From Raineya sp. (lineage in GTDB: Bacteria; Bacteroidota; Bacteroidia; Cytophagales; Thermonemataceae), in contig JALONN010000008.1 of NCBI GenBank assembly GCA_025454915.1, positions 248,001 to 312,000 of the forward strand: a stretch of DNA of 64,000 bases. The letters are read 5' to 3'. Below are positions 7,514 through 14,223 of this stretch, in pieces. Under the pieces are notes generated by a model. It worked only from the letters and a program-made list of their open reading frames with translations, was not told where the DNA came from and ran no database searches. Position 1 is the stretch's first letter, and every line of letters begins with the position of its first letter. The position numbers and the translations under genes are program-made.

Positions 7514-10459
7514 TTAGTACCCAAATAGTTTTTCAAGAGAAACTTGTTCTACTTTACCATACTTTTTGAGAGATTCAAAATTTAATTTATCTTTTTTACC
7601 TACTACAAGCGTAATACGTTGTTTTCCTTTTACATATTTTTGTTGGAAAGCCAAAATATCATCCCATTTTAAATTAGGAATTTTGTTGTAAGCATTTTTA
7701 CGAGGGTCTTCGGTAAGTCCAAGTTTTTGTTTATTGATATAATCAAACAAAATGTCAGATTTGCTAATGCGTTGTGTTTCCAGATTGCTTATAATCTGGC
7801 TTTTTGCATTGGCAAATTGTCTATCGCCAGCAGGAATATTATTTACGATATTATCCATTGCACTAAGAGCGTCTGTCAGTTTATCCGCTTGTGTACCTAT
7901 ATACGAAACAAAATAGCTTTGCTTTTTTAAATCATTGGGCTCGCCAAAGAATGCATAACAGCTATAAGCCAAGGCTTTTGATTCTCTGATTTCTTGGAAT
8001 ACTACTGAACTCATACCACCACCAAAATATTCATTATAAAGCTGGATAGTTGGTGATAAATCTTTGTTATACTGAATACCTTCTGTAAGGGTCAGGATTT
8101 CGGCTTGTACCATATCATACTCTGCCCAATACACCTTGTTTTCAGTAATAGGAAGTTGTTTGTACTCTCTTGGTGCTGGAATTGCAAGGAATTTTTTAGG
8201 TAGCTTATGATTCTTTTGTAAAACTTTGCTTAGATTCTCAATACTTTCACCACCATAATAAAGAACCTTGTGTGGATATTGAAGCATGTTTTTTACAATA
8301 TCAGTAAGTTCCTTTGGGTTCATGGCTTTTAATTCGCTCTCAGAAATGATGTCATTGAAAGGATTTTTTTCACCATATTGAGCATAATTTTGTAAACCAG
8401 CACGCAATATTGTACCTTTATTGAGTTTGTTATCTTTGCGTGATTTTAAGATTCTTTTTATCAAATTATCATAAGCCTCTTGGTCTGGTTTGGCATTAGC
8501 CAAAAGATTTTCAAATAAAATAATTGCTTTTTCAAAATTTTCATTCAAACCTGAAAGGCTCACATATACTCTTTCGCTTCCTGAAAATACGCTAAAGCTA
8601 CAACCCAATTTATAGAGTTCTTTTTTGAAGTCTTGTGAAGTATATTTGTTGTCTCCTAAGTAATTAAGATAATCTACTGCAAGCCCAAGCTTTTTGTTGT
8701 GCAATGTTCCCATTTCCAATACATAATTCATATAGAATAAGCCATTTTCTGTATTTTTTTTGTACAAAGTCTGAACATTTTTGCCTGAAAAATCTTTAGT
8801 AGTGATGTCTTTTGTATAATCTAAAAATACAGGAGACATTTTTTTCGCCTCTGTTTCCAAGATATTTTTTACAAAAGGAGAGCGTTTGTCTCTATTCAAA
8901 TCAACAGGAGTAATAGCTGGTTTATCTACTTTCAGACTATTTTTTTCACCTTTACGTTTATACACAACCACATAGTTTTGAGCATAATAACGGTTGGCAA
9001 ATTGTACCAGTTCTTCTTTGGTAATGGTCGCCAGCTCATTGATTTCATTAACCATATCTTGCCATTCAACACCATAAATAAAGGCTGTTACAAAAGCATC
9101 TGCTCTTGCATCATTACTTTCCATTTGCATCATTTTGGATTTCTTGAAATCGTTTAGAATAGCAGACAGAAGCCAATCTTCAAATTTACCCTGTTTCACT
9201 AATTCTAATTGCCCTAACAGTAAATCTTTTACTTCTTCCAGTTTTTGTCCTTCTTTTGCTCTTCCACCTAAAAAATGTATACCATAATCTTTCAAACGAT
9301 ATACAGAAGAATATGCTCCTTGTACCTTTTGAGTTTGGTTCAAATTTAGGTCAATTAACCCTGCTTGGCTATTGCTCAGTACCATATCGAGCATGGTAGC
9401 AAGTTGCATTTCACGTGTGTTGTATGCAGGCAAACGAAACCCAATTTGTATGCTTTCAGCATCAGGACCAAATACCTCTTTTTCAGTTACTTTGGTTAAA
9501 AGTGGCTCAGCTTTTACAGAGAAAACAGGTACAGGTTTAGAAGCCATTCCTCCAAAATATTTATCAACAAGAGCAATTGTTTCAGCTGGGTCTAAATCTC
9601 CACTCAGGCAAATTGCCATATTGTTGGGTACATAATAGGTATTAAAATATTTTTTAATTTCAGTCAGAGATGGATTTTTCAAATGTTCTATGGTGCCGAT
9701 AGTTGTTTGTGTTCCATACTGATGATTAGGGAAAAGTGTTGCAAACATCAATTCTGAAGCTTTTCTTCCATCATTATCAAGAGAGATGTTTTTTTCCTCA
9801 TACACAGCTTCCAATTCCGTATGAAAAATGCGTGGAACCATATCCGAAAAACGGTTAGATTCTATTTTAAGCCATTTTTCAACCTGATTAGTAGGAATAT
9901 CATTCACATATACAGTTTGTTCGTACCAAGTATAAGCATTTGTTCCTGTTGCACCAATAGCTCCAAGCATCTGGTCGTATTCGTTACCAATAGCAAATTT
10001 TGAGGCTTGGTTAGATACTTTATCAATTTCTGCGTAAATTTCTTTGCGTTTTGCTTCGTCTTTGGTTTGACGGTAAGTTTCAAAAAGCTGCTCTATTTTG
10101 TCTAATAAAGGCTTTTCACTTGCCCAATCGGAAGTTCCAAATTGTGTTGTTCCCTTGAAAACCATGTGTTCCAAGTAATGAGCTAAACCTGTTGCGTCAG
10201 CAGGGTCGTTTTTGCTACCAGCTCTTACAGCAATATAGGTTTGGATACGAGGGGCATTTTTATATACCGTCATATATACACGCAAACCATTTTTGAGCGT
10301 ATAAATACGTGCTTTTGTAGGGTCTCCTTTTACAGTCTGATAACTGTAATTGCCCTCTGTAACAGTTTGTGTTTGAGCTTTGGAATAATGAGGCAAACAG
10401 AGATTGGAAGCCCAAATTCCAAGTACAAACAATTTTTTCAGCAAATTTTGTTTGAACAT
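7514..10459 (-). CDS. Secreted M16 family zinc metallopeptidase (pitrilysin/insulinase type)
   Basis: The product is 981 aa, two M16 halves in one chain. A signal peptide (MFKQNLLKK...LPHYSKAQ) supports the start at the ATG ending at 10459 rather than an upstream in-frame ATG at 10567. The inverted zinc motif HYLEH occupies residues 94-98, with the distal Glu ligand expected in ELEAVYEE. The second half (from about residue 560) has the non-catalytic M16C-like fold with the R/Y substrate loop region RESKALAYS. It probably degrades peptides in the periplasm. The gene is preceded by the MBL-fold gene on the same strand but separated by a terminator. Confidence 0.93.
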   Translation of the reverse strand: MFKQNLLKKLFVLGIWASNLCLPHYSKAQTQTVTEGNYSYQTVKGDPTKARIYTLKNGLRVYMTVYKNAPRIQTYIAVRAGSKNDPADATGLAHYLEHMVFKGTTQFGTSDWASEKPLLDKIEQLFETYRQTKDEAKRKEIYAEIDKVSNQASKFAIGNEYDQMLGAIGATGTNAYTWYEQTVYVNDIPTNQVEKWLKIESNRFSDMVPRIFHTELEAVYEEKNISLDNDGRKASELMFATLFPNHQYGTQTTIGTIEHLKNPSLTEIKKYFNTYYVPNNMAICLSGDLDPAETIALVDKYFGGMASKPVPVFSVKAEPLLTKVTEKEVFGPDAESIQIGFRLPAYNTREMQLATMLDMVLSNSQAGLIDLNLNQTQKVQGAYSSVYRLKDYGIHFLGGRAKEGQKLEEVKDLLLGQLELVKQGKFEDWLLSAILNDFKKSKMMQMESNDARADAFVTAFIYGVEWQDMVNEINELATITKEELVQFANRYYAQNYVVVYKRKGEKNSLKVDKPAITPVDLNRDKRSPFVKNILETEAKKMSPVFLDYTKDITTKDFSGKNVQTLYKKNTENGLFYMNYVLEMGTLHNKKLGLAVDYLNYLGDNKYTSQDFKKELYKLGCSFSVFSGSERVYVSLSGLNENFEKAIILFENLLANAKPDQEAYDNLIKRILKSRKDNKLNKGTILRAGLQNYAQYGEKNPFNDIISESELKAMNPKELTDIVKNMLQYPHKVLYYGGESIENLSKVLQKNHKLPKKFLAIPAPREYKQLPITENKVYWAEYDMVQAEILTLTEGIQYNKDLSPTIQLYNEYFGGGMSSVVFQEIRESKALAYSCYAFFGEPNDLKKQSYFVSYIGTQADKLTDALSAMDNIVNNIPAGDRQFANAKSQIISNLETQRISKSDILFDYINKQKLGLTEDPRKNAYNKIPNLKWDDILAFQQKYVKGKQRITLVVGKKDKLNFESLKKYGKVEQVSLEKLFGY

Positions 10460-10586
10460 TTTCCTAATAGTTAATAGATAGATATTTTTTCTACTTGATG
10501 CTGGAAAATTACAATATTCTTGTTTAAAAGAGAACAAATTGTAATCATTTATTCTCTTGGATTGCATGGTTCAATCAGCCATATAT

Positions 10587-10613
10587 AAAAAAAGGTGGTT
10601 AATCCACCTTTTT
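10587..10613 (-). terminator. Rho-independent terminator of the MBL-fold gene
   Basis: Stem AAAAAGGTGG (10589-10598) with CCACCTTTTT (10604-10613), 5-nt loop; on the minus strand it ends in a T-rich run. It overlaps the stop codon of the MBL-fold gene. Confidence 0.8.
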
Positions 10614-11717
10614 CCACCAAGCTTCAAATGTTTGTGTTTGCATAAAATCTACACCTTCACCTATCATGGGAGTCAGGAGGGGCATTTTGTGTTCCAAGCC
10701 ATATTCCGATACTTTTAAGATGGGTTCATCCCAAGCATGAAGAGCCAATACAAATTTGCCCCAATGAACAGGCATGAGCTTCTTGGCTTTTAAATCTTGG
10801 GCTGCCTTTACAATTTCGTGAGGGAGCATGTGTATATATTTCCAGTATTCGTTGTATTGTCCTGCCTCTAAGATTACCAAGTCAAATTCGCCAAATCTAG
10901 CACCTATTTCTGCAAAATGCTTATCATAACCACTATCACCACCAATATATAATTTTTTGGTAGGAGTTTGGAGTACAAAAGATGCCCACAGAGCTTTGTT
11001 TCTGGATAAACCTCTGCCCGAAAAATGTCTTGCAGGGGTGATATGAATGGTAAAATTATCTTCAAAATCAAATTTTTCGTACCAATCGCCTTCATAGATG
11101 TTTTTGATATCAAATCCCCAATGTTCAAAATGTTCGCCTGTTCCTAAACCTGTTACAATATGTTTAATTTTAGGTTTTAAGGCAAGTACAGTCTCATAAT
11201 CTAAATGGTCCCAGTGGTCATGAGAAATAAGTAAATAATCTATTTCAGGGAAATCGTCTGGACTGTAAACATCTGTTCCTTTAAAACTACGAGTTGTAAA
11301 CTTTATGGGAGAGGCTGCTCCACTAAGTACAGGGTCAACGAGAAATGTTTTTCCATCTGTTTGAATAAAATAAGATGAATGTCCAAACCACACCAAAATA
11401 TCCTGATTTTTAGGCAGATTCTTTAAATTTATTTTTTTGGAAGGCAGCGTATCTTTAGGAGTTGCTCGTTTACTTCTGCCAAAAAAGAAGTCCCACATTA
11501 CTTTTGGATAGCTTGACCCTTCGGCAAGGTCGGGTGTATGGCTTAGGTTTTGGAATTTGCCGTCTTTATAATTAGGCGATTTTTCGATTCTTTCAAGTCG
11601 TTTGCCACTGGGCAGTTTTCCGAACTTAGCTTGTTGCATGAATATCATAGCAGAGACAGTTAAAATGACAATTAAAGAGATAATGGTTACAAAGGTGTAT
11701 TTAAAGAATTTTTTCAT
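10599..11717 (-). CDS. MBL-fold metallohydrolase, NAPE-PLD/UlaG-like, membrane anchored
   Basis: The 372-aa product has an N-terminal membrane anchor or signal (FVTIISLIVILTVSAMIFM) and a metallo-beta-lactamase fold. The di-metal motif is SHDHWDHLD, with further ligands in PARHFSG, GGDSGYD and PVHWGKF. The layout (VWFGHSSYFIQ, DPVLSGAASP) matches the NAPE-PLD-like outer-leaflet lipid hydrolase group, so a phospholipid-type substrate is plausible but unproven. It lies 50 bp downstream of the TetR gene and carries the same operator upstream of its start. Confidence 0.88.
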   Translation of the reverse strand: MKKFFKYTFVTIISLIVILTVSAMIFMQQAKFGKLPSGKRLERIEKSPNYKDGKFQNLSHTPDLAEGSSYPKVMWDFFFGRSKRATPKDTLPSKKINLKNLPKNQDILVWFGHSSYFIQTDGKTFLVDPVLSGAASPIKFTTRSFKGTDVYSPDDFPEIDYLLISHDHWDHLDYETVLALKPKIKHIVTGLGTGEHFEHWGFDIKNIYEGDWYEKFDFEDNFTIHITPARHFSGRGLSRNKALWASFVLQTPTKKLYIGGDSGYDKHFAEIGARFGEFDLVILEAGQYNEYWKYIHMLPHEIVKAAQDLKAKKLMPVHWGKFVLALHAWDEPILKVSEYGLEHKMPLLTPMIGEGVDFMQTQTFEAWWKKVD

Positions 11718-11731
11718 AAGCTAAAATTTTA

Positions 11732-11747
11732 GACTGACTAATCAGTC
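11732..11747. promoter_or_regulatory. Putative TetR operator upstream of the MBL-fold gene
   Basis: GACTGACTAATCAGTC is an inverted repeat (GACTGA/TCAGTC, 4-nt spacer) 15 bp before the MBL start codon. The same 16-mer with one change occurs at 12332-12347 before the TetR gene. Confidence 0.7.
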
Positions 11748-11766
11748 GCTTGAAATAATAAATTTT

Positions 11767-12327
11767 TTATGTAAGCATTTTCCAAAGAAGCTCAAAAGAC
11801 TGCTCAATGAGTTCTTTTTTAGGGGTTTCTTCTAACTCTTTCTTTAAAATATATTGATACACACCAAAAATATGAATACCAATCAGGTTATGAATAAAAT
11901 CTGTGGGTAGTTTCTGAATATATCCACCTTCCATAGCCTCCTGAATTAGTTCGATAGCTGCTTTTTTTTGTTCCTGAATTTCTTCTAAGGGTATTTGATT
12001 GACAAAAGGAGAAAGACTAATCTGTTGCATAAAATGAAACTCTAAGGGATGGTCTAATGCCCAATACAATGTATAAATATAATGAGCCTTAACTTTCTCT
12101 TTGGTATTTTTCTGTTTTTGAGCCTGTTCTTCTGTAAAATTTAGTAATTGTTTTTTTATGTCAAGGTATAAACGGATGATTAGCTCGTCTTTGGTTTTAA
12201 AATGATGGAACAATGTTCCATTGGCAACACCAGCCTCTTGAGCAATTTTGCTCGTGGCTGTACCATGAAACCCTTGTTCTACAAATAAACGCAAAGCTGC
12301 TTGTAATATATCTTTTCTCTTATCCAT
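11767..12327 (-). CDS. TetR family transcriptional repressor
   Basis: A 186-aa regulator. The N-terminal helix-turn-helix is typical: ILQAALRLFVEQGFHGTATSKIAQEAGVANGTLFHHFKTKDEL in sense, with the recognition helix at GVANGTLFHHF. The C-terminal ligand-binding domain is all helical. I chose the ATG at 12325-12327; a GTG six codons upstream would place the coding region across the operator. A near-identical palindrome lies before this gene and before the downstream MBL gene, so autorepression and control of the MBL hydrolase are likely. The inducer may be a lipid or other small amphipath (inference from the target gene). Confidence 0.92.
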   Translation of the reverse strand: MDKRKDILQAALRLFVEQGFHGTATSKIAQEAGVANGTLFHHFKTKDELIIRLYLDIKKQLLNFTEEQAQKQKNTKEKVKAHYIYTLYWALDHPLEFHFMQQISLSPFVNQIPLEEIQEQKKAAIELIQEAMEGGYIQKLPTDFIHNLIGIHIFGVYQYILKKELEETPKKELIEQSFELLWKMLT

Positions 12328-12331
12328 TATT

Positions 12332-12347
12332 GACTGACTAATCACTC
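12332..12347. promoter_or_regulatory. Putative TetR autoregulatory operator
   Basis: GACTGACTAATCACTC matches 15 of 16 bases of the operator at 11732-11747. It sits 5 bp before the tetR start codon and over the expected transcription start of the promoter at 12350-12381. Confidence 0.7.
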
Positions 12348-12349
12348 CA

Positions 12350-12381
12350 CAAAAGTGAAATATTTTTTGAAGACTTCCAAA
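12350..12381 (-). promoter_or_regulatory. Bacteroidota-type promoter of the TetR gene
   Basis: On the minus strand TTTG (12378-12381) is followed after exactly 20 nt by CACTTTTG (12350-12357), a seven-of-eight match to TAnnTTTG. This is the expected -33/-7 spacing, and the operator lies immediately downstream. Confidence 0.6.
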
Positions 12382-12426
12382 TAAAAAAATAACTTTTTCG
12401 AAAAAAGAAAGATTTCTTTTTTCACT

Positions 12427-12912
12427 TTATAATAAATTACTAGCTTCAAACGAAAAAGGAAGAAGTTGAGCTATTGAGGGTATTTTAAACACTTTCCCTT
12501 CTGCATCCATGAGTAAAATTTCAATAGGACTATTCTGGCGTTGCTCAAACTCAAGCATTACTTGTCTGCAAGAGCCACAAGGAGGTGTGAAATTATATTT
12601 TCCATCACGTTTTTTGGCTACAACAGCAACTTGTAATATTTTAACATCTGTATAAAGTACCCCTGCACTAAAAAAAGCTACTCTTTCAGCACAAAGTCCT
12701 GAAGGGTAAGCTGCATTCTCTTGGTTTACACCTTCTACAATTTCACCATTCTCGAGTTGCAAACAAGCCGAAACCAAAAAATTAGAATAGGGAGCATAAG
12801 CCTTTTCACTAATAGATTTGGCTTTTTGAATGAGTTTTCTTTCAGATTCTGTTAAAAACTCTTCGCTGGCATAAAATTTATAAGAGGTGATAAACTGGCG
12901 TTCTTCTATCAT
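12427..12912 (-). CDS. cdd: Cytidine deaminase
   Basis: A 161-aa homotetramer-type cytidine deaminase, converting cytidine and deoxycytidine to uridine forms in pyrimidine salvage. The zinc site is complete: Cys74-Ala-Glu76 (SGLCAERVAF), and Cys112/Cys115 in PPCGSCRQ. The substrate-binding YAPYSNFLVSA and NQENAAYPSG segments are present. The N-terminus has about 20 extra residues compared with the 130-aa family core, a common situation in Bacteroidota. It sits upstream of the TetR gene, separated by an AT-rich stretch containing the TetR promoter. Confidence 0.95.
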   Translation of the reverse strand: MIEERQFITSYKFYASEEFLTESERKLIQKAKSISEKAYAPYSNFLVSACLQLENGEIVEGVNQENAAYPSGLCAERVAFFSAGVLYTDVKILQVAVVAKKRDGKYNFTPPCGSCRQVMLEFEQRQNSPIEILLMDAEGKVFKIPSIAQLLPFSFEASNLL

Positions 12913-12999
12913 TTTTTAGAAATTAAGGGTTTGAAATTTAGTAAAAATACCTACAGTTTCCAAACTTAGTCTTGGCTAATTTTGTAGATTAAGGGATAA

Positions 13000-13830
13000 A
13001 TGGCTAATTTTGGAAAAAACTATATGCTCTTAGAGTCATACCAGATTGCAGAAACCATTAATCTAAAGCAGTTTAGAGCAAACTACTTACAAACGCCTGT
13101 ATATGCAACTGTCTGGGATGCCTTTTATGTAGATGATAAACAGAGGTTTATCCATGTCTTTGGGCATGGAGTAGTTGTATTTGTAGGATATGAGATTTCG
13201 GAGAAAAATGAATTTATTCAATTTTTAACGCAATTCTCTCAGGGACAGGTAGATGGTGATGTGAATGAGGATTTTACAATTCATCTAGATTCTACAATTC
13301 AAAAGCCTATTGTAAAAAATAATTCTATTACACTGCCTCATTTAGAGTATGATACAGTCCGGATTGTAACACTCAATGTAGCTCAGTCAGTTGCTTTGGA
13401 TTATTATGATTCTTTAAGCCTTGAAATGCTAAAGAGTAGTAAAAAACATATTGATGAGCTTGAGCAGTTTGGTAAAATTCAGATTTCCAAAAAGAATTTG
13501 CTCAAGTTTATAGGAAAAATTAAAAATATAAAAAATAGTATCATCGATAATTTGTATATTTTAGATGACCCCAATATTGTTTGGGACAATGAAGAGCTGG
13601 AAAAAATTAACAATCAGCTTAAAGAAACATTTGATATAAGCCCTCGTTTTCGAGATTTGGACTATCGTTTGCGGATTGTTGAAGAAAACTTGATTCTCTT
13701 CACAAACCTGCTTCAACACCGAGAAAGTGCCAGATTAGAATGGATTATTATTATTTTAATTTTGGTAGAGATTTTGAATGTTTTTTTAGGAGACTGGCTT
13801 AAGAAAATTTTTGACTGGATTGGAAAATAA
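13000..13830 (+). CDS. RMD1/YagE family (DUF155) protein
   Basis: A 276-aa protein matching the DUF155/RMD1 family. The hallmark lies at the C-terminus: RLRIVEENLILFTNLLQHRESARLEW in sense, followed by a membrane segment (IIIILILVEILNVFL) near residues 249-265. The eukaryotic relatives are mitochondrial inner-membrane proteins linked to microtubule dynamics and mitoribosome assembly; bacterial function is unknown. The DUF4834 gene follows after 11 bp and is probably cotranscribed. Confidence 0.85.
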   Translation: MANFGKNYMLLESYQIAETINLKQFRANYLQTPVYATVWDAFYVDDKQRFIHVFGHGVVVFVGYEISEKNEFIQFLTQFSQGQVDGDVNEDFTIHLDSTIQKPIVKNNSITLPHLEYDTVRIVTLNVAQSVALDYYDSLSLEMLKSSKKHIDELEQFGKIQISKKNLLKFIGKIKNIKNSIIDNLYILDDPNIVWDNEELEKINNQLKETFDISPRFRDLDYRLRIVEENLILFTNLLQHRESARLEWIIIILILVEILNVFLGDWLKKIFDWIGK

Positions 13831-13841
13831 ATAAAAATATT

Positions 13842-14063
13842 ATGTGGAAAACATTGTTAATCATAGTTTTATTGGTATATTTTCTTTCAAGTGTTTTGGG
13901 GAAAATATTACAATTTTTGCGAGAAAGTAGTGGAGAGAAACCTCAGACAAAACCCAAAAAACCTGAAAAAACAGGAACTATGAAAATCTTTATTCCTGAA
14001 GAAAAAAACAAGAAAAAATCCTTTCAGGGAGGAGAATATACTGACTATGAAGAAATAAAATAA
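13842..14063 (+). CDS. Small single-pass membrane protein, DUF4834 family
   Basis: 73 aa. One N-terminal membrane helix (LLIIVLLVYFLSSVLGKIL) is followed by a charged cytoplasmic tail rich in Lys and Pro and a conserved-looking end GGEYTDYEEIK, which matches DUF4834 proteins of Bacteroidota. It lies 11 bp after the RMD1-family gene. Function is unknown. Confidence 0.75.
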   Translation: MWKTLLIIVLLVYFLSSVLGKILQFLRESSGEKPQTKPKKPEKTGTMKIFIPEEKNKKKSFQGGEYTDYEEIK

Positions 14064-14223
14064 AAAAATGAGTTATGAGTTATTTAAAGTTTAGGAAAAA
14101 AGAACATAGAAAAAGAAAATTCTTTCTTCAAAAAAATTAAGCAACAAATATATATTCTCTCATTCAATCATTCATTTATACATTATATACACGACTTTAT
14201 TCGAATATTTTGCCTGAATCATT
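14064..14223. other. AT-rich intergenic region
   Basis: 160 bp between the DUF4834 gene and the glycosidase fusion. I see no hairpin with a T-run, palindrome or ORF; presumably it holds the promoter of the fusion gene. Confidence 0.5.

Noticed and set aside
10460..10567. Upstream ATG for the M16 peptidase gene
   Set aside because: The extra 36 residues precede a good signal peptide, which would then be internal; the ATG ending at 10459 is preferred.
12328..12345. GTG start six codons upstream for the TetR gene
   Set aside because: This would put coding sequence across the operator and near the transcription start; ATG 12327 gives the usual TetR N-terminus.
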